The notes: generated by a model from the letters alone, not told the origin. 64,000 nt of DNA from Bacteriovorax stolpii (GCA_945860895.1 CAMASK010000005.1:1-64000), one strand, 5' to 3'; shown: positions 8,989-19,175, counted from the stretch's first letter. Numbers and translations are program-made.

Positions 8989-11808
8989 CTATTCAATTTT
9001 TTGGGAGACTTCCAGATAAGACATATTCCGGCGCAGGCCCTGGACATAAGTATTGAAATCAGCGTTAGCGGGTTCATTTGAAGAAGTCAGGGCCCCTCTG
9101 CGGCCCTGATAAATATAACCTAGATAATCCACAATATTTTCCCTGGTAATCTTCACTTTTTTGGGATTTTTGGAATTTTCAAGAGCAATTCTTTTAAGAG
9201 ATTTAACGGCTTCTGCCAAATAGGCTATGGTTGTAATCGCAGAATTTTTAGGGTTATCTAGATTCGCCTTATTTATAGTTGGATAAAACTTTTGCCAGCT
9301 ACCTTTGGGAAATTCCTTAATTTGTGTAAATCCTCTTGAAGTATTAACAACCGATTTATCGAAGGGGTCTTTGCCCGAAAAAAGGCGCTTCGCTGCTTTC
9401 GCTATAATCACATCACCTTGAAAATGTTCTTTGTACCAATATTTATGACTTCGTCCAAAATCAGATTCATTTCCCATGATGGCATAAGATAAAGACGCTA
9501 GCTCGTTGTAATCATCATTGCTCAGTTTAAAGATTCCCATAAGCTTTTCTTTTTCATCTTCCAAAGCTTTAATGAAGGCCTCAGACTTAGGAGTACTACC
9601 AGCAGGATTAGTAATTCGCATATCGATACGATGATAAGAATTATTAATATTAAAATTATAACGGCCTGGATTAGAGACATAACCATCGGCAATCATCCTG
9701 AGAGTGCCATCCTTAACCATAAATTTATTTTTAGTTTCTTCTGGAAGAACATAAATTTTGCAACTGGGTTTAATCCATGTTGAAATTTTTTTAAAATCTT
9801 CCAATCGTAAATTAGCGCAGCCTGAAGAAACCCTTCTTTTATCTGGATTTGATCCAAAAAAATTATATCTTTCAGGCATTCCATTGGGGACTTGATGAAC
9901 AGCAAACACTTGAGATTTTCCATTCTCGCCAGATAGTTGAAGAATGTTATTATTAAAATTTCGTTGATAATATTTATTATTAACTGTCGGAGGCTTAACA
10001 GAATAAATACCAGCTCCGGTTGAACGATTTGTCATTTTTTCACTATCATCATATTTAGTCCAATATGTTCGCTCATCACTTTTGACATTTCCGACCAAGA
10101 CCTCAGCTTTAAATAATATGTTTCCACTTAAGTCATAAACACTAAGATCAGTATTAACCTTGTCTATAATTGCATAGTGCTGACAGCCAGACTTATCTGG
10201 ATTGTCCCGATGAAAATTAATTACCACTTCCTTATTAGATAATTCCTGGTATTGAATTCTTTTTTTCTTTGAGACTTTCATGTCCTCGGTAGTTGCAAGG
10301 CTTCTGAAAGGAGAATTTATATTGCGGCCCGTTTCAGTATCGAAGACTTCATTCTTATACTTAAAATGAGGCTTATTATTTGAAAGTGCTTCTGCTCTAA
10401 GTATCAAATAACCATTTTCCATACCTTTATAATTTTTAACAGGGTGAAGAATACCTTTCTTTTTCGTCATTTCATCACTAACAACCTGAGCAGCGGAAAG
10501 TTTATTGCCTTTTATGCCATATAGTTTTTCTCCTAAGGTAAAAGTTTTATCACCATTCACCATACTTGCAACTTGCTTTGAAAGAAAATGTGAATCGTTT
10601 GAAGTTAAAAATGCCTTGAATTCGGCTCTTTTCTTTGGAGGAAGTTTTTCCAAAGCTTTCTCAAGAGAGATGACCTTGCCTGAAATTCGATCAAAAAGTT
10701 TACCTTTCAGCTCGAAAACTTTATCATCATTTAGTATAGCATCCATCATTTTTTGAAGATATTCTTTATCGAAACTTTGCCAGCTACTCGCGGTCCTACC
10801 AACCTTGTCTTTTAAAATAATGGCCACAGGATCCTCAATGTAGAGACCAGTACTGGAAGAGAAATGTGTACGAACAATAGAAGGCATCGTAGTTTTTTCT
10901 TTACCGGCCACTACAACTTTTTTTTCTTTTTGGGGTTTATTTATTTTAAGAGTGGCTTGTGATGCTGTTTTGAGCCAAGTCTCCCCAAAAGTCAGGCTAT
11001 CTAATAAAAGATCATCGGTTAGTAATTTATCAGCTAGGGAATCCCAAAATATATTTTGTATTATCTCACTTTGATTAAATAAATCCCCCACATCTGAAAC
11101 AATCTCGCAGGCAACTAAGTCAGTGCACTGTGATGGAATGTCCAACTTGTTAATGAAATCATTTAATCTTTTCTGCATTTCAGATATTACGGGTTGCAAC
11201 CCTTCAAGCTTTATTTCAACATTTAAAGCGCTCTCTTCAGGACTCACATTGGTTTTGTAAGAAGAGTTAATTAATTTAGCAAAATTTAGCATTCCTGATG
11301 GAGAATTTCTTGCTAGCATTCTGGATTCAAAAATTCCATTTTTGGCAGTCTTCTTTTCATATCGCGATAGTGTATGAAGAAGCTTTAGATCAGACGCATT
11401 CAAAATAAATGGTGCAGACTCATCGGAATATTCTTGAAATAAAACATTTTTTAAAAAAGGTGCAATTTCAGCCAGAGCAGTTCTTGATAGTGGCTGATTT
11501 TCAAATAGCTCCCTCGCCTTTATAAATTCTCGATCAGTTGAGGTATATTTTTCATCCAAAAGCGTAAGAATGGTTCCTTCAATATTTTGTAGGCTCTCAT
11601 CATGGTCACTTTGTTGAGCCTTTAAATAGGCCCAGGCCATGCGATGCAGAGTGAGATCTGCCTGAAGTCTTAAAAACTCAGAAGCTTGAGGTTGGGAGAT
11701 TTTTTCCGAGAAAAGAGTTTTAAGCGCAGTTTCACAACCAGAATTAATTACTGCACTTCCCTGAAAAGGGATTAACCAGAAGACTAGAAGAACCAGCTTC
11801 AATATCAT
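8989..11808 (-). CDS. large secreted murein L,D-transpeptidase domain protein with C-terminal lysozyme/transglycosylase-like region
   Basis: Signal peptide; FAVHQVPNG...RRVSSGCANLRLEDF (YkuD_2-type H...SSGCxN); C-terminal IMGNESDFG...SRGFTQIK is SLT-like. Confidence 0.75.
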   Translation of the reverse strand: MILKLVLLVFWLIPFQGSAVINSGCETALKTLFSEKISQPQASEFLRLQADLTLHRMAWAYLKAQQSDHDESLQNIEGTILTLLDEKYTSTDREFIKARELFENQPLSRTALAEIAPFLKNVLFQEYSDESAPFILNASDLKLLHTLSRYEKKTAKNGIFESRMLARNSPSGMLNFAKLINSSYKTNVSPEESALNVEIKLEGLQPVISEMQKRLNDFINKLDIPSQCTDLVACEIVSDVGDLFNQSEIIQNIFWDSLADKLLTDDLLLDSLTFGETWLKTASQATLKINKPQKEKKVVVAGKEKTTMPSIVRTHFSSSTGLYIEDPVAIILKDKVGRTASSWQSFDKEYLQKMMDAILNDDKVFELKGKLFDRISGKVISLEKALEKLPPKKRAEFKAFLTSNDSHFLSKQVASMVNGDKTFTLGEKLYGIKGNKLSAAQVVSDEMTKKKGILHPVKNYKGMENGYLILRAEALSNNKPHFKYKNEVFDTETGRNINSPFRSLATTEDMKVSKKKRIQYQELSNKEVVINFHRDNPDKSGCQHYAIIDKVNTDLSVYDLSGNILFKAEVLVGNVKSDERTYWTKYDDSEKMTNRSTGAGIYSVKPPTVNNKYYQRNFNNNILQLSGENGKSQVFAVHQVPNGMPERYNFFGSNPDKRRVSSGCANLRLEDFKKISTWIKPSCKIYVLPEETKNKFMVKDGTLRMIADGYVSNPGRYNFNINNSYHRIDMRITNPAGSTPKSEAFIKALEDEKEKLMGIFKLSNDDYNELASLSYAIMGNESDFGRSHKYWYKEHFQGDVIIAKAAKRLFSGKDPFDKSVVNTSRGFTQIKEFPKGSWQKFYPTINKANLDNPKNSAITTIAYLAEAVKSLKRIALENSKNPKKVKITRENIVDYLGYIYQGRRGALTSSNEPANADFNTYVQGLRRNMSYLEVSQKIE

Positions 11809-11844
11809 ATCTTACTTGTCGGATTATTTTTTAATATCTTGAAT

Positions 11845-12867
11845 TCAGTCTTTGGGATCCATAGCGTCCCGTACTCCTTCCCCTATCAAGGAAAGCATTG
11901 TGAGAGTTAAAAAGAGGGCAAGAGATGGATAGATCGCTAACCACCACCCCTCGGTAAAGTGTTTTTGCGCCTGATTCAGAAGTTCTCCCCAACTAGGTGT
12001 TGGTGGCGTTAGACCAAAACCAAGGTAGTCTAAACTAGCGAGGGCCGTAATATTGCCAGCAATCACAAAAGGCGAAAAAGTAATAATAGGCGATAATGAA
12101 TTAGGTAGAAGATGTTTAAAAAAGATTCTGCCATGCCCTGCACCCAAAGCTCTAGCAGCTTCTATAAATTCTTTTTTACGATTCTTTAAATACTCTCCAC
12201 GAACATAATAACTGATACTGATCCAACCGAAGATGCTCGATAAAAAAACGAGAAGAATTAAAGTCGGTTTAAAAATTGAAATGATAATAATCAATAGAAA
12301 GAACTGAGGGACCGTTGAAAGTACTTCGACAATTCTTTGCCCCCAAAAATCAGTACGTCCACCAAAATAGCCCATCATCCCACCGAGAAGAGTGCCTACA
12401 AAAAATGTGAGGAGCCAAACTAAAAAGGCAAAACTAATGGAATATCTTAAGCCATAGAGTAAACGAGTGAGAATATCTCTGCCTCTGTCATCTGTTCCCA
12501 TCCAATTATCGGAAGTCGGTTCAGAAGGATAATTGTCGACTTGCTTGTTAGATTCATAAGGGTCCCATTGAATAATAGGCCAGATGATTAAATCTCCATT
12601 ATCTGAATTCAATTCTAATTCGCGATAATTTGTTATCAAATTCTTTTCATCATCAAAAGTCGAAGGATGGTAATCCTTAAACGTTGGGAAGTAGTAAGAA
12701 TTGTTAAACTTTAATAAAATCGGACGACTATTGGCCCAAAACTCAGCTGAAAAACTGAGAAAGCATGCCAGCCCGATTAGCCAACAGGATATTATTGAAA
12801 GTTTATTCGACTTAAAACGTTTCCATTTTTTTAAAGAATCATCGTTGCGAATTAGTTTTTCTATCAT
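11845..12867 (-). CDS. ABC transporter permease (OppC/YejE-like)
   Basis: WMGTDDRGRDILTRLLYGLRYS and EAARALGAGHGRIFFKHLLPN permease signature. Confidence 0.9.
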   Translation of the reverse strand: MIEKLIRNDDSLKKWKRFKSNKLSIISCWLIGLACFLSFSAEFWANSRPILLKFNNSYYFPTFKDYHPSTFDDEKNLITNYRELELNSDNGDLIIWPIIQWDPYESNKQVDNYPSEPTSDNWMGTDDRGRDILTRLLYGLRYSISFAFLVWLLTFFVGTLLGGMMGYFGGRTDFWGQRIVEVLSTVPQFFLLIIIISIFKPTLILLVFLSSIFGWISISYYVRGEYLKNRKKEFIEAARALGAGHGRIFFKHLLPNSLSPIITFSPFVIAGNITALASLDYLGFGLTPPTPSWGELLNQAQKHFTEGWWLAIYPSLALFLTLTMLSLIGEGVRDAMDPKD

Positions 12868-13901
12868 GTGAAATCAATCCTTGGATCAACTAATACGTAG
12901 GCAAAATCAGAAAGAATGTTGCCCAATAAAAACAAAGCACTTTGAATGAAAACTAATCCCATGATCACATTGTAATCCCGAGAAAGAATACTTTTATAGC
13001 TTAGAAGTCCAATACCATCGAGCTGAAAAATAGTCTCAAGTAAGAGGGAGCCAGCAAAAAAAACAGAAAGAAATCCGCCAAGGCCTGTCACAATCGGTAT
13101 TAAGGCATTTCTCAGAGCATGCTTCATATAAACGACTTTTTCATCTAACCCTTTGGCACGAGCAGTACGAATGTAGTCTTTTTTTATTTCTTCAATCAAT
13201 GAATTTTTCATCAGGATCGTAAGGCTGGTGAAAGAGCCGATGGTGTAACAGATGAGTGGAAGTGTAAAATGATGGACTCTGTCCAAAAACTGTTCCCAAC
13301 TGTTTAATTCATCAAACAACTCGGATTGAATTCCACCAATGGGAAAAATTTCCATAAAACTTCCTCCAGCAAATGCCACAATCAGGAGAATTGCCAGCAT
13401 AAATGAAGGAATGGAATAGAAAACAAAAAGTATAAAACTAGAGGAGACATCAAAGAAGCTACCGTGTTTTATCGCCTTGTATACACCTAAGGGAATAGAT
13501 ATTAGATAGCTTAAGATAAGTGAAATGATTCCAAACTGAAGTGACACTGGAAATTTACTGACAATTACATCGAGAACTGGTTCTTCATAGGTGAAACTCT
13601 CTCCAAAATTTAATATAGATATGTTCTTCAACCATAAAAAGTATCTTTCATGAACCGGTTTATCAAAACCATACTGCTTTTTTAAAGCCTCCATGATTTC
13701 ATTTGATACACCTTGTTCTGAACCGCGATTGGAACTTTTGCCTGAAGAAGAACCCGCATCACCACCGCCAAATCTCATCTGTTGAATTTTTTGTTCAATT
13801 GGTCCACCTGGGGCCATGTTGATTATAGCAAAGACCACAATGGTAACACCAAGTAATGTAGGAATTAGAATAGCGAGTCGACGAAGAAAGTATTTTAACA
13901 T
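12864..13901 (-). CDS. ABC transporter permease (OppB/YejB-like)
   Basis: N-terminal LKYFLRRLAILIPTLLGVTIVVF; DYIRTARAKGLDEKVVYMKHALRNALIP. Confidence 0.92.
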   Translation of the reverse strand: MLKYFLRRLAILIPTLLGVTIVVFAIINMAPGGPIEQKIQQMRFGGGDAGSSSGKSSNRGSEQGVSNEIMEALKKQYGFDKPVHERYFLWLKNISILNFGESFTYEEPVLDVIVSKFPVSLQFGIISLILSYLISIPLGVYKAIKHGSFFDVSSSFILFVFYSIPSFMLAILLIVAFAGGSFMEIFPIGGIQSELFDELNSWEQFLDRVHHFTLPLICYTIGSFTSLTILMKNSLIEEIKKDYIRTARAKGLDEKVVYMKHALRNALIPIVTGLGGFLSVFFAGSLLLETIFQLDGIGLLSYKSILSRDYNVIMGLVFIQSALFLLGNILSDFAYVLVDPRIDFT

Positions 13902-13902
13902 C

Positions 13903-15513
13903 TTATTTTATGGTCCAGTATTGCTGACCAATTCCATAGTTAAATGTATCTTTTAGCTTATTGACTCTTTTTGTGTGTGCATAAAGAGTGAATTTACCGT
14001 TTGTAAAAAAGATATAAGGATAGTCAGCAGAAATGAGACTATGCACTCTTCTTAAGAGTGGAATTCTATTCTCTTTTTCATAGATTTTTCTGGATTGATC
14101 GATCAAGCGATCAACTTCTTTATTGGAGTAACCAATAAAATTTGAACCTGTTCCTGCACTTGAGCTTGAATGCCAAATTTGTTTTGGATCCCAATCAACT
14201 CCGCCTGCACCCCAAGCGAGCCGAACAGAATCAAAATTTCTTTCATCCAAAAGTTTTATAAATGAGTTCCACTCAACGTTTTTGATACTGATATCAACAC
14301 CAGCCTTACTAGCATCTTCTTTAAATACCGTCAGGTATTTCATCATTTGTTGTGATGGCTCCAGTATAGTAAATGATAACTGCGTTTTCTTTCCAGCAAT
14401 CACTTTATCCAGAATCCCATCCTTATCAGAATCTTTCCATCCAGCTGCATTTAAGATTTTCAAAGCATCTTGTGGATCATATGGCACGGGTTTAATATCA
14501 GGATTTGCATAGTCTGATTGAACGTAGACTGGCCCGGTAGCTGGCTCAGTTAGATTATATTCAAACTTTTCGACCATCATATGACGGTTAAATAACATTG
14601 AGAGAGCTTTACGAACTTGAAGATCTTTCAAAATGGGATGTTTTAGATTAAAAGCAATGAAGCTAAAGCCTTTTGGAGCTTTGTTTTGAGCTTTTACCTT
14701 TACGATTTTCTCATCCCAGATTTTTCCTACCGTTTTTTTTACAAATCCATCTGGTTGCAATCCTAAAAAATCAATATCGCCTTTTTTAAGTAATTCTAAA
14801 GAAACATTTTCTTCTGAAGAAAATCGTAAAACTACTTTAGGAATTGTCCATGAGCCTTTTTCAGTTTCAGCAGTATTGCCCCACCAGTTTGGATTTTTGA
14901 TTAGAATGATTTTCTGACCCTTATCATACTTCGTGAACATGTAAGGTCCAGTACCAATAAGTTTTTTTCCAAATATTTTTTTATTTTTAGGATCAGAATA
15001 AAAATGCCTTGGCAGAACCTGGATTTGTGCAGCTACATCAAAATTTTGAAAATAATCATCACTAACAATAAAGCGTACATTGTATTTGTCAATAACTTGA
15101 ACTTCTTTTATAGCTTCATAATATGAACGAAGTTGAACAGCTTTATAGTCATCGGAAAATATAACGTCATAGGAGAATTTGATATCTTCTGCCGTTAATT
15201 CAACTCCATCATGCCATTTCACACCCTCACGTAATTTGAAATCAAATACTTTCTTATCAGCCGATATTTTCCATTCAAGGGCTAGAGCTGGTTTCCATTC
15301 GTAAGTATCGAGATCACGATCTAATAAGCCTTCAAGGATGTAACCATGAAGAGCTTGTGAGTAGCCGTCCGATGAACTTAAGGGACTCAAGGTAGAAGGT
15401 TCACCGCCGATGTTAAAATAGATTGAATTCGATATTTTTTTATTTTTACCCTGACAACTGGTCAGAATGAGAATCATTAAAATGAAAACAAGCTTCATGC
15501 TTGTGGAAAACAT
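13903..15513 (-). CDS. extracellular solute-binding protein, peptide type (OppA/YejA-like) lipoprotein
   Basis: LILTSCQG lipobox; GGEPSTLSPL, VKWHDGVELTAEDIKFSYD. Confidence 0.92.
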   Translation of the reverse strand: MFSTSMKLVFILMILILTSCQGKNKKISNSIYFNIGGEPSTLSPLSSSDGYSQALHGYILEGLLDRDLDTYEWKPALALEWKISADKKVFDFKLREGVKWHDGVELTAEDIKFSYDVIFSDDYKAVQLRSYYEAIKEVQVIDKYNVRFIVSDDYFQNFDVAAQIQVLPRHFYSDPKNKKIFGKKLIGTGPYMFTKYDKGQKIILIKNPNWWGNTAETEKGSWTIPKVVLRFSSEENVSLELLKKGDIDFLGLQPDGFVKKTVGKIWDEKIVKVKAQNKAPKGFSFIAFNLKHPILKDLQVRKALSMLFNRHMMVEKFEYNLTEPATGPVYVQSDYANPDIKPVPYDPQDALKILNAAGWKDSDKDGILDKVIAGKKTQLSFTILEPSQQMMKYLTVFKEDASKAGVDISIKNVEWNSFIKLLDERNFDSVRLAWGAGGVDWDPKQIWHSSSSAGTGSNFIGYSNKEVDRLIDQSRKIYEKENRIPLLRRVHSLISADYPYIFFTNGKFTLYAHTKRVNKLKDTFNYGIGQQYWTIK

Positions 15514-15527
15514 AAGGACTCCTTAAA

Positions 15528-16226
15528 TTATTTTCTAATATAAAGTGCTGGATCCAAAGACCAGCGATCAAGTTTGAGGTTATGATCTTCCACTCTATAA
15601 GTTTCAATCTTCGTATCAATTTCATTAACTCTAGCTTCAGCATTTTTAAATTCAGCAAATGAACGGGATTTATCTTCCTCAAAAGCTGAAAGATCTTTTT
15701 GCCATTCAATTTCTAATTTTTGTCTTAAAATTTCATAACGTTTATTTATACCATCTACTTTTTCAACATAACCATCAAGCTCTTTTTGATGTCTTTCTTT
15801 TTTAGCATTCATGGCCAAACGTTTCTTCAGTAGAATTTCCACCAACTCTTTAGCGATTTTAGTGGTCTGTTCTAAATCAGGACTCTCCAGATGAAGATAA
15901 GTTCCTGTTGTAAAGTGAACTTTCTTGATACAAGTTTCATATTCTGGAATTCTGATTAATAAATAGTCATTAGTTCGACCCTCTACCAATGCCACACATC
16001 TGCTGTCCGGATAGGTTTCGTTCCAGAATTCTATACGGTCCTTGCGATTGAGAAACTTAATATTAGCAAAGTCGGTTCTAATCCGAGCCAATTTCGCCGG
16101 ACGATTCAAACGCGAAATTCTTCCTGAAAAAGCATTCGTTGCTTCATCATTCGGTTTCTCCAGACTTTGAGACCAACTCAAAGAAATATTCAGGAGAATA
16201 ATTAAAATTATTAACTGTTTAGACAT
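15528..16226 (-). CDS. secreted coiled-coil protein of unknown function
   Basis: Signal peptide; Lys/Glu-rich heptad-like C-terminal half; 14 nt upstream of the solute-binding protein gene. Confidence 0.7.
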   Translation of the reverse strand: MSKQLIILIILLNISLSWSQSLEKPNDEATNAFSGRISRLNRPAKLARIRTDFANIKFLNRKDRIEFWNETYPDSRCVALVEGRTNDYLLIRIPEYETCIKKVHFTTGTYLHLESPDLEQTTKIAKELVEILLKKRLAMNAKKERHQKELDGYVEKVDGINKRYEILRQKLEIEWQKDLSAFEEDKSRSFAEFKNAEARVNEIDTKIETYRVEDHNLKLDRWSLDPALYIRK

Positions 16227-16269
16227 ATTATTGATTATGCCATGGTCAGGAATTTATGGAAGAAAGCAA

Positions 16270-16941
16270 TTAATCTTTAAGCAGAATAATACTTGACCGA
16301 AACTCTTTCTCGTGCAGCGGTTCTTCGTATTTTAAAATGCGCATACCCGGAAACAATTTTAGAAGCTCTTGTTGCTTTAAATAAATCGTATCTCCCATTG
16401 GGTCAGCCCTTCTGGCCGCGTTTCGCTCTTTTTCTTTTAGCGTGAAGGCTTCATAAATTAGAATTCCCCCCGGTTTTAGCCAATTTCTTATTTTTTCAAC
16501 GTGAGCACGATCTACATAATAAAAACAAATAATGGCATCAAAAGAAGCGGGCGGAAATTTATAGTCTTTCAATGACGCTACAATTCCCTTTATCTTAACT
16601 CCGAACTCTTGAGCGAGCAGATAAGATTTTTTTACAGCAACTGAGCTGATATCTACACCAGTGACTTTGTAACCTTTTTGCGCAAGAAACACAGCATTTC
16701 GACCTTCTCCCATACCCATATCAAGCACTGTGCCTTCAAAGGGAATATATTGATAATTTTCGGCAAGGAACTTTGCAGCTGATTTACCAAAAATAAATGC
16801 TGGACGAGAATACCGCTCATCCCACTGGCTTTTGGAATCCTGTTCAACTTTTAAACCTGATAATTGCTGAAATCGACTTCCCGGAATTGGATCACGCGCA
16901 TAAGCAAAAACTGATATAAAACAAAGAAACAATATTTTCAT
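16270..16941 (-). CDS. SAM-dependent methyltransferase with apparent signal peptide
   Basis: VLDMGMGEGRNAVFLAQKGYKVTGVDIS (motif I); N-terminus MKILFLCFISVFAYARDP. Confidence 0.85.
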   Translation of the reverse strand: MKILFLCFISVFAYARDPIPGSRFQQLSGLKVEQDSKSQWDERYSRPAFIFGKSAAKFLAENYQYIPFEGTVLDMGMGEGRNAVFLAQKGYKVTGVDISSVAVKKSYLLAQEFGVKIKGIVASLKDYKFPPASFDAIICFYYVDRAHVEKIRNWLKPGGILIYEAFTLKEKERNAARRADPMGDTIYLKQQELLKLFPGMRILKYEEPLHEKEFRSSIILLKD

Positions 16942-17438
16942 GATTCTTGAAAAGTATCATCGTTAATTTCAGTTGAAAAGTTATCTTCTACCTGCAACTC
17001 AATTGGTTGATCTATGAACAATTGCTTTTCAGCTTCTGGTTGACTAGTCTCATTATTTTGAATTCCTAATTCCGCATCAAGATATAAATTCAGAGTGGCC
17101 AGCAGCTTCTCCATTCGGGCAATCTTTCGACTTATGAAATCATCTACTGTATTAGGCATATCTTCAGTCTTAAAAAGATACCATTTCATTTCCTCTACAG
17201 GAGTATAAAACAAATCCAATGTTGTAATAAGTTCGGTACTACAAAAAGCTAGATTTTCAATAGAAGTATCTTCATAGCGATTATTAAAAATCATTGGAAA
17301 GTGCTCTCTCGTTCTTCTAAGTGCAAATATTTCCAAATATTCGGTTTTACGTGACTTTATTCTTTTAAAAAGATTATTCGCATCTATCTTTAGCAGCATT
17401 AAAATACGTTGAGTATTTTCATCATTTCTACTTTTCAT
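16938..17438 (-). CDS. hypothetical protein
   Basis: ORF with 4-nt overlaps to both neighbours. Confidence 0.6.
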   Translation of the reverse strand: MKSRNDENTQRILMLLKIDANNLFKRIKSRKTEYLEIFALRRTREHFPMIFNNRYEDTSIENLAFCSTELITTLDLFYTPVEEMKWYLFKTEDMPNTVDDFISRKIARMEKLLATLNLYLDAELGIQNNETSQPEAEKQLFIDQPIELQVEDNFSTEINDDTFQES

Positions 17439-17908
17439 GCAGCCCCTAAATTGAGCGATGACCTTCTACCACCAGGCCAGACTGTTAATTGCTCTTTTTT
17501 TAATGAATGATACTCTCTGATTTTTGTACATAAAATTCGGGCATTAATTGGATACTTCATAAAATAATAATTTTTTTGAATCGCAAAAATGTTCTGATCA
17601 TTTAATTTTGAAAAACTAGAGATATGCATAAATGTAAGTCGTTTTGATTTAAGAATATTTTTTAAGTATTTGCGTACCTTTTCATTATAGATCTTATACT
17701 CACGAACATCTATTACAGATGCAATTACAATTACCTGTTCTTGATTACTAGAAGCTACTAATCTTTGAAGTTGATCAATCTTTACTGGAATCAGAATAAA
17801 ATCTAGTTCTTTAAAATATTTATCAAAAATATAAAATGACTTTGGAAGCGAGTCTTCTAAAAAGAGGTAAAAAATGAATTGTCTGGGTTGTTCTTGGTTA
17901 TTAATCAT
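17435..17908 (-). CDS. hypothetical protein (start trimmed to internal Met, MINNQEQPRQF)
   Basis: Using the internal ATG removes the overlap with the upstream metalloprotease gene; the longest ORF runs to 17965. Confidence 0.55.
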   Translation of the reverse strand: MINNQEQPRQFIFYLFLEDSLPKSFYIFDKYFKELDFILIPVKIDQLQRLVASSNQEQVIVIASVIDVREYKIYNEKVRKYLKNILKSKRLTFMHISSFSKLNDQNIFAIQKNYYFMKYPINARILCTKIREYHSLKKEQLTVWPGGRRSSLNLGAA

Positions 17909-17924
17909 GACTCCTAATCGGAGT

Positions 17925-18665
17925 TTAAAAGCGTGACTTGAACCAAAGTAGAATTTTCCTGACAAAACTTATCAATAATCCACTTACGAGCGATAATAAT
18001 CCATTAGAACTTAAAGCTGAAGCAGTCGTCACTGGCCCAACAGTTGCGCAACTCAAAGGAGTCGTACTCTCTCCAGAACTATATGCCAAAGGGGAAACAT
18101 ACCTCGTAATTTGACGATTTTCTATTTCTGCATGAGCCGAAAGGATACCTTGTACGTCATCATTGTGGAGGTCAGTGAACCATGGTTGCAGAGTTGGGGC
18201 CATAACAGCTTCACTAACATCTGAATGATCCAGTCCCATTGTGTGACCAAGTTCATGAGTCAAAGTTGTATGTAGATAAGCTTGATCTTGATTGTAAGTG
18301 TGCCCGCCATTAATTACTATTTCGGTTTTTGCAAAATATGGTCCGTTTGTATACCGGATAGCAACTGCTAAAACAGTAGCTGGATCCATTCTTGTCTCAG
18401 CTGCAAAATTATTAGACCAACGGATTATGTTTCTAGTTCCAGCCCCCACAAAATCCCAAAGTGAAAGCCCAGAGCTGTCTTCCCACTTCATCACCGCAGA
18501 CTTGGCAAGATCTTCTAGCATTGCCTTGCGAGAAGGATCACCTTCTATAACCTGTATACTTATCGGAAGAGTTGCCCAGTAAAATCCATTTTGGAAGTCA
18601 GAAGTAAATCTGAATGCCAAAACCGGAGAAGTGATAAAAAAAATTAAAATCCATTTTAGCCACAT
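17925..18665 (-). CDS. secreted matrixin-like (metzincin) metalloprotease
   Basis: TLTHELGHTMGLDHSD = HExxHxxGxxH; signal peptide; C-terminal hydrophobic helix followed by basic residues. Confidence 0.88.
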   Translation of the reverse strand: MWLKWILIFFITSPVLAFRFTSDFQNGFYWATLPISIQVIEGDPSRKAMLEDLAKSAVMKWEDSSGLSLWDFVGAGTRNIIRWSNNFAAETRMDPATVLAVAIRYTNGPYFAKTEIVINGGHTYNQDQAYLHTTLTHELGHTMGLDHSDVSEAVMAPTLQPWFTDLHNDDVQGILSAHAEIENRQITRYVSPLAYSSGESTTPLSCATVGPVTTASALSSNGLLSLVSGLLISFVRKILLWFKSRF

Positions 18666-18685
18666 AGTTTTTCATCCTGAAAGAC

Positions 18686-18988
18686 TTATAGTTTATCTAC
18701 CCAACAAACATTTCTCCCTCTGAGTTGAATACGATAATCCTTACCGCGTTCAATTTCAAAGGGTCCATGTTCTAACATCTCCACTGACATCTGTTCTTCC
18801 ACATCACCTTTGATGGTTGAAAGGTTCTTAAAGAGAACAGTATGAGTTGAAAAAGCACTGCCTGTGCTAGCTCCCTCAATGATATCCTCAACTCTTCCCT
18901 CAAATTGCACAGGGCAATCAATCTTTCCAATGGTTACTGTTGCTATGGCCAACGAGCAACTCATAATAATGACTAAAACAAACGACAT
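18686..18988 (-). CDS. small secreted protein
   Basis: 100 aa ORF with signal peptide. Confidence 0.5.
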   Translation of the reverse strand: MSFVLVIIMSCSLAIATVTIGKIDCPVQFEGRVEDIIEGASTGSAFSTHTVLFKNLSTIKGDVEEQMSVEMLEHGPFEIERGKDYRIQLRGRNVCWVDKL

Positions 18989-19146
18989 GCCTGTCTCCTT
19001 GGCATTTATTCATTTTAAGACAAAGCATCCATACTTGTCTTACTCGGAGTTATCATTGCACGGTTTATGCCAACTGATGATGAGGCTAAATTCTCCTATT
19101 TACTATCAGGAGTCGATGAGTCGGGGACAAAAGGTAACTTGGGGAA

Positions 19147-19175
19147 ATAAAAAAGGGCACCACTGGGGTGCCCTT
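19147..19175 (-). terminator. rho-independent terminator for groESL
   Basis: Minus strand AAGGGCACC-CCAGT-GGTGCCCTT followed by TTTTTTATTT, about 45 nt past the groEL stop. Confidence 0.85.
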
